Assembly: GCA_002005505.1 (NCBI GenBank)
Contig: KV908373.1
Location: 70,001-85,000 of the forward strand
Source of the DNA: Botryococcus braunii
Lineage: Eukaryota; Chlorophyta; Trebouxiophyceae
Length of the DNA: 15,000 bases
Direction of reading: 5' to 3'
Position numbers and translations under genes: made by a program. Of this stretch, positions 1 to 9,131 are shown in pieces (the stretch's first letter is position 1; every line of letters begins with the position of its first letter). The notes beneath the pieces were generated by a model. It searched no databases. It saw only the letters and a list, made by a program, of their open reading frames with translations, and was not told the origin of the DNA.

Positions 1-2
1 GT

Positions 3-125
3 CTACTGTGTTTCTAGCATCAGTTGTCCTGAGCGTGTCTGCAGCCTGGGACGTTGGTGAACACAGAAGAGTGTCTTGGAGCTCCTCCTGCTGTGAACAT
101 TCATGGCAATGTCCGGGATGGTGAG
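3..125 (-). other. Possible terminal exon fragment, weak
   Basis: On the minus strand, an AG followed by CTC ACC ATC CCG opens a 40-codon reading frame that begins LTIPDIAMNVHSRRSSK and ends at a TAG at 3-5. The start of the peptide looks protein-like and its codons are GC-rich, as in the better exons of this window. The acceptor has a poor pyrimidine tract and no partner exon was found, so this may be chance. I do not recognise a family. The rest of 126-728 shows only short overlapping frames on both strands and nothing I can support. Confidence 0.15.
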
Positions 126-728
126 CTTGATGGCCGCGTAGGTATGAGTCAACGATACAACAAAGGGTATAGATCAATAATATGAGGAAGGCCTTCGATA
201 ATTCCGTGCGCGACGATTTGCGGGGTCTTTGAATTCCAGTAACGTAGTTGGTCGTTTTTATGCCGCAAGCGATACTGGTTGGATGTATAGCTTTTAATGA
301 ACAATGGGCAGTCCGATATTCTGGAGACGCCTACTGGAGGGCTTGGAGGCCTGCTGTGCAAGATGTCATGCGCCACTTGCACTGCCCGAGTTTTGATGTC
401 TATCCCAGTCCCAGTTCGGTGCCTGCTCTGTGACCCGCTGATGGTCCAGTTTAGGGCAAGTACGAGTTGTCGTCATCTACATTTATATGTAGCGTTTTCT
501 CCTGTTGTTCCCGAAGCAATAGTTGTCATTAATAAAAGGTGCAGCAAGGAGTCACCTGCCATGCGAGCATCAGAAGAGAGCACGCGGCATGTCTTTCTTC
601 CGGCGAACGCTTGGGCGTAGAAGTGGCAAGAGGGGTGGGTAAGTGCACGATTGCAGATGCAGACCCACGTAAAAGATAACCTTTGTAAAATATCTAAGTG
701 AGAACTCCATTTCATCAGGTACCGGGCC

Positions 729-1241
729 TTAGCGTCTTGTGCACAGCTTGGCTTCATGCCACATGGGATCACATGAATGAATTCTCCTTCCATGTGGGCC
801 CCACATGTCGACCGTCACTGTGGTGGAATATGGACGTTTGTAGGGGTTGGGAGCCTTCCTCCTCAAGGTCAGTGAAATCTGTGAAGAACCCGGCAGGGGT
901 TGTGAGCCACCAGCATAGTGTCAGTTGATGTCTCTCAACAACGCTCGGGTTGGGTAAGCAAGCCCAATGAATGGCACACAATCAAATCGGATTGGCATGA
1001 TCTTGAGCAGTTGGAAAAAGGTGTCGTAAGGAACGTTGTTGCACACTCGCAAAGTTTTCATGATCCCTCGATGCGTGATATTGCATCTAGTCTGGTTGCG
1101 TACCGTAGGCGTTGGCCTGAGGATTTTGGGGTTCCATTCGTTGGTTCCTTGGGTGGTGTGGCAGCCGATGCTCAGAAAAGCATCCATAGACTTCTGTATT
1201 CTAATTGGTCTACGGATTTTACTGATTGCTGCTGGTATTGC

Positions 1242-1274
<33 letters not shown>

Positions 1275-1634
1275 TGACGAAGGCAGGTACCGTGGGCATA
1301 CAGATGCTCTTGTGGAGAGTTCTTCGCAAAGACATGGTTCGTGGTTAGGATAAGCTTCGCTGTGCATCTGAAGAGACAGAACCTCGTCAACCCGCTTAGT
1401 CTCGACGCCAAACCTCCAAACAACCTTCAACTTTGCCTGGGACATGTTGCTCTTGAGCACAAAAATTCTGGTGGGCCTTTGGCAGAGGCGCCACCCAACC
1501 ATGCACTGCCACCGGGATTCTCGATACACCGTGATGTTTTGGCCAACCTGCTTCCTCGCTTCCTTCCTTCTTGCTTCCGTCCTTCGTCTGTCAATATCTG
1601 CGTCGGCATCTAGCAAATCTAACAAACCAGGCAT
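729..1634 (-). CDS. Candidate two-exon gene for a small basic protein, unidentified
   Basis: Candidate exon 1 is 1634-1548. It starts at ATG and reads MPGLLDLLDADADIDRRR followed by a Lys/Arg/Glu/Ala stretch ending in RKQ, then a donor CAG|GTTGGC in phase 0. Candidate exon 2 is 878-729. It follows a good acceptor (GGTTCTTCACAG) and in phase 0 reads ISLTLRRKAPNPYKRPYSTT to a TAA. Joined directly they give about 78 residues: an acidic/helical N-terminus, a highly basic middle and a short Cys/Trp-containing tail. The 669-bp intron would contain the (GAT)n tract. The phases agree, but a second frame over exon 2 is also open (FTDLEEEGSQPL), and another exon could lie between. No TGTAA signal is seen shortly after the stop. 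I do not recognise a family. The upstream 1635-1990 stretch holds only short repeats. Confidence 0.3.
1242..1273 (+). repeat. (GAT)n trinucleotide microsatellite
   Basis: About 10.7 uninterrupted copies of GAT. Depending on frame it would read as poly-Asp on the plus strand or as poly-Ile or poly-Ser on the minus strand, which inflates several open frames here. In the minus-strand gene candidate it falls inside the intron. Confidence 0.95.
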
Positions 1635-1666
1635 GAAGGGGTTCCATCACCCTAGTAGCTAGTCTT

Positions 1667-1770
1667 AGGTCAAAAGTCGGCTTGGTCTAAAGTGGCCTAA
1701 GTAGCCATAGGCCAACGGTCAAAAGTGGGCTAGGTCAAAAGTGGCCTGGCAGAAGGTCTAGGTCAATCGT
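1667..1770. repeat. Short irregular tandem repeat built on GGTCAAAAGT
   Basis: The words GGTCAAAAGTCGG, GGTCTAAAGTGG, GGTCAAAAGTGGG, GGTCAAAAGTGGC and GGTCAATCGTGGG follow each other at irregular spacings of roughly 15 to 50 bases, with GGCCTA or GGCTAGG joining words. This looks like a decayed minisatellite. Nothing coding was seen across it. Confidence 0.55.
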
Positions 1771-1825
1771 GGGCCGGCCTTCAACTGTTGCGCGTGTCAG
1801 GCCGCCGTGTGATTTGTGGCAGGCG

Positions 1826-1876
1826 CCTCTCGACTCGAGAGACTCGAGAGACCTGAGGCCCGAGAGGGGCCTTAGG
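1826..1876. repeat. Inverted-repeat rich stretch (CTCGAG hairpins)
   Basis: CTCTCGACTCGAGAG and a second CTCGAG word lie next to CCTGAGGCCC, followed four bases later by GGGGCCTTAGG, which pairs with it apart from one mismatch. This could fold into one or two hairpins. No function can be assigned. Confidence 0.45.
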
Positions 1877-1989
1877 TAATCATCCTCCATCGCCGATGAG
1901 GTGAATCCTGCGAAGCTGTCGAGCACGTGACCGAAGGATCTCGACGTGTCTGGCGAGATCGGGAATGTGCGCAGGTGGATGTCAAGAAG

Positions 1990-2399
1990 GGGCGGCTTGA
2001 TGTAATATTGGGACCTTCGCCAGAGAGAGAATACGTAATATTAGAGAAAGATTATAGGGAATAGCAGGAGCTTGTCACGTCTGCGTCTCTTCAAACGTTT
2101 TCAATAAGTCCTACAACACTGGCGTCCGCAAAGCTAGGTGACTGCCTCCTTTCCGGTTTGTCGATTGGAGTCTGTTGTGCAGCATATGGGATTTGAGAGG
2201 GCCACTTAGTTGGTACATGTCGTTTTTAAAGATTTGCATAATGGAACTTTATGTACGAATCTGTCATGCATGCAAAACAAAGCAGCTGATCGTGTCGCGA
2301 ACCCGGGATGGTGTGCTGAGGACATATCGTGCACGCAGGGTGGTGTTGAAGACTACAGAGGAATAATTCTGAAGACATACAATCCTGTAAACTGGTTTC
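1990..2399 (+). other. Upstream region of the 2400-6740 gene, no clear motif
   Basis: This stretch should hold the promoter and 5' leader of the plus-strand secreted-protein gene. I see no convincing TATA box. An in-frame TAA at 2388-2390 lies four codons before the ATG at 2400, which supports that ATG as the start. A frame of 95 codons (2210-2497) overlaps the first exon in another frame and looks like a chance opening. Confidence 0.4.
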
Positions 2400-2916
2400 A
2401 TGGCGTTAAGCTACATTATCATCGCAGGATTGGCCCTGCTTATACCCGTCAACGGTACGTCATCTTTTCCGCCGTCAAGCAGAGCATTTTGAAGTGAATT
2501 ACCATTCTTCTTTCTCATGGGTTCTTCTATGTCCAGACTTGTTGCCTGAGTTCTGTCCAAACTTGAACATGAGCAAACGAAGAGAGGCGAGGTGGAGCAG
2601 CCTAAGACGGTTTTTCTTTCTCTTCTTCTTTTTTTTTTTTCGAAATTGCCAGCTTTTCATACTGATGCAAGATGGTTCCTTGGAAATTTGTCCAGAGTCT
2701 TGTTCATTATGAGCTCTGTCTCTGTGTGTGGTTGTGCGCTGTGTGTGTGGGTATGTGTGTGTGTGGGTGTATGTGTGTGCGCGTGTGCGTGTGTGTGCAC
2801 ATGTGTGTGTGCGTGCGTGCGTGTGTGGGGATGTGTGTACGCGTGTGCAGGCGCGCGCGTTGTGTGTGTGGGGGGGGGGAGAAAAAGAGGGGAAAGGGGG
2901 GACTGGGAGGGGGGGG

Positions 2917-3015
<99 letters not shown>

Positions 3016-3093
3016 GGGGGGAGAGGTGGGGAGAGAGGGAGGGAGAGGGAGGGAGGGAGGGAGGGAGGGAGGGGAGAGGAGGGAGAGAGGGAG

Positions 3094-3163
<70 letters not shown>

Positions 3164-4683
3164 GAGAGAGCGCGCGCGCGCGCGCGCGTGCAGCCCAGCC
3201 CAAACCAATCAACCTGGCCAGATGGTGTGAAGGTCGTGAAGGGAAAATTATATTGCGTTGCGGGTGTGTTTGGAGCTCGTTGGGTCGTGTTAATGGGAGG
3301 GAGCACCTTGCGGGCATGCAGGTCAGGCACCAAAGGCAGCGCCTGTCTTGCCAACAAAGCCGCCAGCAAAAGCTGCAGTGGCAGGGGCCCAGGCGGCGGT
3401 GAGTGCGGCGGACGCTCCCACAAAGGGTGCGGCAATGGCTCCCGCACAGGGTCCCGCAGGCGCCCTCCCCATGTCCAATATGTTCGTCACCCTGACGGCG
3501 GCCAACGCGACCTTCACAAATAGAACTAGCTTAACCCTCACAGGCGTCTCGCCCGTCGTCACCTACATTAGTACTGTGCCTGCCCCCAGTGCAGGTACAT
3601 AACAGGGGCCTACCTCTAGAGATCTGTGTCTCCTCCCCATATGAGTGTAGTAATACTGTGCTGACTGTTAAGTGTAGTAATATTGTGTTGACTGTTAGAC
3701 CTCAAGAGATCAGATCTTTGTCTCCTCCCCAAATGAGTGTAGTAACACTAGGCTGACTGTTACTGATAGTACTATCTGAGACCTTATCATTTTCCCGATC
3801 AAGCACTGCAAATGGTCGGGGGGACAAGAGTCAAGGTAGCCATCGTAAAGGCGTCCGCAGTCCATGCTAGCTGTCGCTCCTAAGCAGAAAGGTCGTATCC
3901 TGCAGGGATTTGCTCTAAATGTGAAAAAGGGGGGTCGGAGCAGGCCGGCGTAGAGCCGACTTTCCCAGGGAACACGGGTTGGGGGCTTGAATAGGGGACC
4001 ATTGGGGTGCATTGGAGTCATTTTGTGGCATCCAAGGCACAGTAACCGTTTTCAAGATGCCCTTTTACATTGCTACAAGGGGGGAAGGGGGGGGGGGGTG
4101 ATAGAGCTTTCAACTTTTGAAAAGCCAAGGGAACATCTGTGCGATGTATCATTCTTATGTAAGCTTGTATGATTATGTGAGCTGGATTAATTGGTTTTGG
4201 GTGCAGGGACGTGGAACATCAGCGCCTTCACTGGTTCCGCCATGGGGACCCCGCGGGGCTGGTTGGGGTATGTCCCGCCTTCCCCTTCCCCCCCCCCCCC
4301 CGCCCGCTTCCCCTCACCTGCCACTTCCTCTTTCTCCTCCTCCGAGCTCTATACTTGATCCTCTCGCAAGTGGGATATATCCTGCCTTCCTCCCCCTTAC
4401 CTCCTCACCCCTCCTCCTCCTCCTTCTGCTCCTCTTCCACTTTCTCCTCCCCCTGGCCTCCTTCTTCCTGCTCTCTACTCCACCCATTCACACCTGGGAA
4501 CATCCTGCCTTCCTCCTTCCCCCCACCCTCTCGCACCCTCCTCTTGTCCCTCTTTCTCTTCCTTCCTCGTGCACTGACTTCAGCCATTCGCAAGTGGTTT
4601 GCAAGGAGTTGCTTCGTACTCCTTTATGTGCAAACGCATGCATGCAGTGCGGGGTTTTGTACGTGCGTGCACTTGCATGTGCG

Positions 4684-4748
<65 letters not shown>

Positions 4749-6190
4749 AAGATTGTTTGTTTTTAATCATGTGTGGTCTGGATAAAACAATTTATGCTGT
4801 GTACTTGTTGGATCTGGTCCTGCATGCTGCTGTCGTCTTGTTAATAGGTTGCCTCGTGTGCAAGTGCAGACATGTTTCAGGTCTGAGTCAGCTATCCATA
4901 CAGAAAAACGACGACCTCCATCGTTTTTAAAAAAGTATCAGAGGCCCACCATGTCCAAGAAAGAATTGCGGGCCAGCTCCCAGACCATTGAAAGCACAGG
5001 GGTCAGGCCTCTTCCCACATCTCAACAGTCAGGGGGTTGGGCCCCCCCCCCCCCTCCCCGGGCATCTCACAAGCAGAGGGTGAGGAAGTCTCAAAGGATG
5101 CGCTCAAAACTTCCGACAAGCATCGAAGCATCACGCCATCTGAAAGCAGACTTCCATGATCTCCCTGGCCTCCCGGGCTTTTTTCCAAGATCACGCATTT
5201 GGCATTTGCTGCCTGCTGCAGTGCAGGCTCCCAACCAAAGCTGGTATTCAAGCTTGCCTTGTGTTGCCTCCCGCGATGAGGGGGAAAGCTCCTGCAGCGG
5301 GGCGAAATGTGGGGAACGCGCCAAAAAGCCTCTTTCTCCTATGCGGCACAGTTTCAGATGTCTTCAAATGAATCGAATCCGATGTCGCCTGATACAAAAA
5401 CGAATCGAATCTGATGGCGCTTGATACCATATGAGTGTGTGTGATTGCGCCTGAGACCAGATAAGGGCGTGATCGCGACCTGGCACCACATGAGGGTGTG
5501 ATTGCGCCTGAGACTGAAATGAGGGCGTGCGCAGGACTCCAGATGGGACGCTGATTGCCATGAACAGCACGGGAAACAAAATCAGCCTGCTGCTGGGCTA
5601 TTTGGACACGCCCGTCTATGATCCCGTCAAGCAGAGCCTCACGCTGAGCACCCGCGTACTGCCCAGGGAAGACGCCCTCAATCTGGCGGGCGGCATCACT
5701 GCCTCTGCCCAGCACGTGCGTCTGCCAGAGAACCACTCCCCCCCCCCCCCGCGCCCTCCCCTTGTTCCACCGCTGGTTCTTGTTTGTTGCATCCGCTGGT
5801 GTTTGCTATCGCTGTTGTGCGTTACAGATGTTGTTTGTTACAACTGTTGTGTGTAGCAAGAGGAGAACGAGAGATGTCTTCTGTTCCTTATCTTTTGCTT
5901 CGTCACCCTTGGGTTTCGACGGTGTGGCTGCGCACCGCGCCCAGGGACTTTTGGAAAAGCTGCCTCCCCTCTAAGCTTGTGGTGCATATTATTATTAAAT
6001 CCATCAAGAATTATAGGGGCGCGCTTGTTTGTGATTTGCCAGGCTTGTTTTGCATGCGTCCCTCTCCCTTGGGGTGGGGGGGCTTTGGAGGCGGCGTGCA
6101 TGTGTGTATGCGTGGATGGGGGGGGGGGGGGGCGGGAGGGCCCTTGCCTACGCATGTGTGCGCGTATGCATGTGCCTGCCTGCTAACCTA

Positions 6191-6281
<91 letters not shown>

Positions 6282-6740
6282 GCGCGCGCGCGCGGGCGCG
6301 CGCGAGTTCATAGGAATGTGCGAAGGTGTGTGTGCATGTCATCCCCATCGTGTTGGGGCTTTCTTCTGAAGCAAAACAAATGCGCAAGGGAGGTGTTGCA
6401 TGTCTACATAATCACAAACAAAGCGTCTCAAGACAAAAAATTGTGTACAAGCAAAATAGGTCGAGAACAAAGTCAAAGGGTAGGGGGTTGGAAGGGCAAC
6501 CGATGAGCTTGAATCCAGCAAAAAGCCATTCTGAGTTGGCAGGTGGTTTTTTTTTTTTTGGGTGCACAGGGATTGGCGCCTGCCATATTGGAGGCAGCAC
6601 CAACGGACTTGCTGAGCAATGCAGCCCTGTTCATTGACTTGGCCCTGAAGACGTCGGCCCTCCCAAATCCGGATCAGGCCACTACCAAGTCGGGCCTGAT
6701 CCAGTACCGCATGAACGAGGCCGAAGTTGCCCCGTGGTAG
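2400..6740 (+). CDS. Five-exon gene for a 246-residue cysteine-free, probably secreted glycoprotein
   Basis: Exons are 2400-2454, 3322-3594, 4207-4267, 5535-5715 and 6570-6740. Donors are G|GTACGT, G|GTACAT, G|GTATGT and C|GTGCGT. Acceptors are GCATGCAG, GGGTGCAG, GTGCGCAG and GTGCACAG. The coding lengths 55, 273, 61, 181 and 171 sum to 741, and every phase joins without a stop. Residues 1-18 (MALSYIIIAGLALLIPVN) form a signal peptide, with cleavage probably near residue 20. Residues 20-66 are an Ala/Pro/Lys-rich linker. Residues 70-190 look like a beta-rich domain (LTLTGVSPVVTY, NKISLLLGYLDTPVYD, LTLSTRVLPRED). The tail to 246 is more helical. N-X-S/T sequons lie at 80, 85, 113 and 140, and there is no cysteine. 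From memory the core resembles uncharacterised secreted proteins with a TLTGV.P..TY pattern, but I cannot name the family. The gene model is strong; the function is unknown. Confidence 0.82.
2719..3187 (+). repeat. Compound microsatellite in intron 1: (GT)n, G runs, (GA)n, (CG)n
   Basis: An irregular GT-rich tract (about 2719-2870) is followed by G runs and then by a pure (GA)n of about 46 copies (2921-3012). A GGGA-rich spacer follows, then a second (GA)n (about 3098-3170, with one interruption) and (CG)n at 3171-3187. The whole tract lies in intron 1 (2455-3321) of the secreted-protein gene. Long Ser-Leu, Thr-His or Arg-Glu frames over it on both strands are translations of the repeat, not genes. 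Confidence 0.95.
3614..3762 (+). repeat. Diverged tandem repeat in intron 2
   Basis: A unit of about 57-61 bases starts near AGATCTGTGTCTCCTCCCC and ends GCTGACTGTTA. It appears at 3614-3670 and again at 3702-3762, with a partial copy of its second half (AGTGTAGTAATATTG and on) between them at 3671-3697. It sits in intron 2 (3595-4206) of the secreted-protein gene. The rest of that intron shows a G run at 4087-4098 and nothing else. Confidence 0.7.
4270..4585 (+). repeat. Polypyrimidine (C/T-rich) low-complexity tract in intron 3
   Basis: Right after the exon 3 donor the plus strand becomes almost pure C and T, including a long C run near 4290, for roughly 300 bases. The word TCCTGCCTTCCTCC recurs near 4378 and 4502, and CGCAAGTGG recurs near 4365 and 4590, so the tract may include a diverged duplication of about 125-225 bases. 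Pro/Leu/Ser-rich frames across it are not credible proteins. Confidence 0.7.
4686..4747 (+). repeat. (GT)n microsatellite in intron 3
   Basis: About 31 uninterrupted GT units, preceded by GCATGCATGCA-like and GTGCGTGC words. It lies within intron 3 (4268-5534) of the secreted-protein gene. The following stretch, 4748-5416, contains a C run at 5042-5054 and no feature I can support. Confidence 0.95.
5417..5534 (+). repeat. 28-30 bp minisatellite ending at the exon 4 splice acceptor
   Basis: Four units start at 5417, 5447, 5475 and 5504, each with GCGcCTGAgAC near the start and ATGAGGGTGTGATT near the end. A more diverged fifth copy may lie just upstream, near 5388. The last unit ends in GTGCGCAG, which is the 3' splice site of exon 4, so the repeat and the acceptor share sequence. 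Confidence 0.75.
5738..6132 (+). repeat. C run, T/G-rich spacer and 15-G run in intron 4
   Basis: Intron 4 (5716-6569) of the secreted-protein gene starts with a 13-C run at 5738-5750. It then has a spacer with repeated GTTTGTT/GTTGTG words (5775-5855), and a 15-G run at 6118-6132. Nothing coding was found in the intron. Confidence 0.6.
6194..6304 (+). repeat. (GT)n followed by (CG)n in intron 4
   Basis: About 41 GT units run to 6276 and pass straight into an alternating CG tract (6281-6304) with one G interruption. Both are alternating purine-pyrimidine sequences of the kind able to adopt left-handed DNA. They lie in intron 4. Confidence 0.95.
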
Positions 6741-6774
6741 GCCTCCTGGTCTTTTTCACTTGTGAAGACAGGAA

Positions 6775-7110
6775 GAGGGAAGTGCAAGGGAGGAGGGTGG
6801 GGCACCGGGAGGGAGAGGGTTGAGAGGGAGGGAGAGTGAGTGAGAGTGAGTGTGTGTGTGTGCACGTGTGTGTGTGTGTGGGTGTGTGTGTGTGTGTGTG
6901 TGTGTGTGCACGTGTGTGTGTGTGTGTGTGCGCGCGCGCGCGAGCGAGAGAGGGGGGGTGGAAGTGAGGGAGGGAGGCAGGGGAGAGAAAGGGGGGGGGT
7001 AGAGAGGGAGGGAGCGGGGAGAGATAATGGGAGAGAGGGAGTGAGGGGGGCGGGCAGAGAGTTGAGGGGGGGGGGGAGAGAGAGGCGGAGGGTTGAGAGG
7101 GAGCTTGGTG
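6775..7110 (+). repeat. GA-rich / (GT)n / (CG)n / GA-rich low-complexity tract in the 3' flank
   Basis: Downstream of the stop at 6740 the plus strand is G/A-rich (6775-6850). It then has (GT)n with a few GCAC interruptions (6851-6930), (CG)n (6930-6942) and a further long GGGA/GAGA-rich stretch to about 7110. If the gene's 3' UTR reaches here it would contain these repeats. No TGTAA motif is visible soon after the stop. The open frames on both strands here are repeat translations. Confidence 0.9.
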
Positions 7111-7356
7111 AGCAAAAGATGGCAAACAGATCAGTGGGAAGGAGGGCGAGGGACAGCAGCTGGGGACAAAGGTAGCGAAATTAGGGCAAGGGTAGGAAAG
7201 GGGGGACCTCCGAAGAGGGAGGAGAAGAGGATAGGGAGGGGGAGCAGCATCTTCCACCTGAGGGGCTAGAGGCCAGCTGGGTTCAGCAGGGGATCGGTTG
7301 TATGCAGGACTTCCGGAGTTACTGCGGACAATCTTGCATGGCAAACAAACTACCGC

Positions 7357-7440
7357 ACCGACTATCGGACCGACTACCGCACCGATTATCGCACCGATTA
7401 TCGTACCGATGTTCGGACCGATGTTCGGACCGACATGGCC
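7357..7440. repeat. 12-bp minisatellite, seven copies
   Basis: Seven consecutive 12-base units begin ACCGA: ACCGACTATCGG, ACCGACTACCGC, ACCGATTATCGC, ACCGATTATCGT, ACCGATGTTCGG twice, and ACCGACATGGCC. A partial unit precedes them. The 12-base period keeps frame, so on either strand it would encode a tetrapeptide repeat (Pro-rich on plus, G-x-I/V-I/V on minus). No credible surrounding gene was found. Confidence 0.9.
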
Positions 7441-8130
7441 ACTCCTTGAGCGCCATATCATGGTGAATATGTCACAATGTTGGTCATTTTGTCCGGCCAT
7501 CACACACCCATATTGGGAAGCTTACACAAGTCACACGCCAATGTTGAGAACTTCCACGCGTCCAGTGGCAAGGAAGTCTCGCTGAATTTTATAAGCTGGG
7601 GGCATTCCTGTACACACTGTTGCAAAGGGCTGATCCTGACCTATTGGGAGGGGTGTGGTGAAGCACAGCGTTGGCAGGTGTTAAACGACCAATTCCTGGC
7701 CAATTTAAATATGGGACAGGCGTTCATCAGCATCACAGAATCAGTTCCGCAGCAGTCACCCATGTTTTACAGGGAGAAAGGCTCCTCTGGAAAGTGATCT
7801 GGCCATGAGCGTTGGAAGAGTTCTCTTCTGGGCATGCCATGGTATTATCGTATACGGGCAGCCAGTGTTTTGAAGGACTGCCTCATGTGTTTTTTTGCCC
7901 ATGTCTTGTATGCTGGCTTGAAAGGGTCGAAAGGGGCGTTTAATAAGGGTTAGGACATGGGGGAGGATTATTCTGGGGTCGTCCTCTTGATGGACCTCCG
8001 GCACAGGCATATGAATTGAACAGATCAAAGAACCACCCATCATGGTCAGTCCCTAGATAAACTGATCACATGATACGCATCTGCGCAAATATTATCACCG
8101 CGTGGTTATGAAACATATATCACCGCGTGG
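7441..8130. other. No gene seen
   Basis: A frame of about 100 codons on each strand spans parts of this region (7477-7797 plus, 7756-8043 minus). Neither has convincing composition, splice sites or a recognisable motif. A 17-base word (TATCACCGCGTGGTTAT) is repeated at 8093-8109 and 8118-8134, with a 25-base period. Confidence 0.5.
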
Positions 8131-8412
8131 TTATAAGACAGAATGATCGCAAAGAAAATAGAAAAGCTTGTATTGGCGAGCATTCTGTTCGGAGGCATAC
8201 GGAAGCAAGCGCTCTAGGAATTGTAAACTGAATTTCAGGCCTACATTGTATAATCGGAAGGCACAGTCATAATTTACATTTATCGCTTTCGAAGCAGGTC
8301 TGCCAGCGGCTTGGTCTATGTCCCTGAAGAACCGTATGGCGGTGTAGTGAAGGGTTGAGGGCATTCCTCTAGTATGGTAGAACAGTAAAGTCGGCATTGT
8401 AAGTGCCTGCAT
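8131..8412 (-). pseudogene. Possible ORF fragment, unidentified
   Basis: A 93-codon frame reads to a TAA. Its middle is protein-like: FFRDIDQAAGRPASK, then INVNYDCAFRLYNVGL, then FLERLLPYASEQNARQ. The spacing YDcA-x(20)-LLPY-x(7)-Q faintly recalls the catalytic region of KDZ-type DNA transposases, but the similarity is too short for a claim. It may be a fragment of a decayed mobile element or a single exon. No splice partner was found, and the codon use is more A/T-rich than in the good exons. Confidence 0.25.
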
Positions 8413-9131
8413 GTTGAATATATATCAACACTCGCCGATTTAGTTACGGACGTGTTGTTGCCCGCCTTTTGTTGTTTACCAGTCTAATTGTGTTGTTTGA
8501 CCATCATGTCCCCATCATGTCCCCGGACATGTTTGAAAGTACAGCTATTGCAAAGCCCTCACGGATCTGCGTGAAAATCGATGTATGCAAAATTCGTGCC
8601 TATCAATGGTCCCAGAGACGTGTCAACATCCCACGTCGTGTAATATTGGGAGTCAAAGAGAGTATTACAAACTAAGAAAAGGGTAGGAGCGAAAATAATG
8701 TACATGCACAAGGTAAATTACACCTGCAGACAAGCCGAATACTAGTAAAGCTCAGAACTGTGCTTCCCCAGAAGGCGTGCTGTACCCTGACCTCTTATAA
8801 GTAATTACATGCACACAATGCTTATTAAGCTCAAAGTCAGTTGAGGCAGCGTGTATCAGAGGACCCAGTAATGCTGAGCACGAGATTGTCAAAACAAAGG
8901 CCCCTGGTTCGCTGCAATATCTGGATTGATTTGGAACCTGTTTCAAATCATCCTCGGCAGATAAGGATCGTTCTCTTATGGCTCTAGAAGATTGTCTACA
9001 TCTGCAGCCGTTCGTTTCTTCGCAAACAGCTTACAAAGACCTACGACACACCCATTAACAAGGTAGAAATTTCGAGATGATGAGCCACATTTGGCGTGGC
9101 TGACATTGATCAAAAGAAAGTTTCACGTGTT
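8413..9131. other. No gene seen
   Basis: A moderately A/T-rich stretch with only short frames. The word CATCATGTCCC is repeated in tandem at about 8503-8524, followed by CGGACATG, which can pair with it. Nothing else was found. Confidence 0.5.

Noticed and set aside
921..1634. A 237-codon minus-strand frame starting at 1634
   Set aside because: Only its first 29 codons look coding. After the donor at 1548 the frame passes through poly-Ile made by the (GAT)n tract and has no protein-like composition.
2499..3447. Long open frames (up to about 270 codons) on both strands
   Set aside because: They are translations of GT, GA and CG microsatellites (Ser-Leu, Thr-His, Arg-Glu, Cys-Val repeats) inside an intron.
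4117..4930. Pro/Leu/Ser-rich and Cys-Val plus-strand frames
   Set aside because: They read the pyrimidine tract and (GT)n of intron 3. The true exon at 4207-4267 uses a different frame.
6682..7503. A 273-codon minus-strand frame
   Set aside because: It is composed of Thr-His, Pro-Ser and Gly-Ile repeats from low-complexity DNA, and it overlaps the well-supported exon 5 on the other strand.
2001..8652. The word GTAATATTGGGA shared at about 2001 and 8641
   Set aside because: Only 12 bases match strongly and the flanks match weakly, which is not enough for a dispersed repeat.
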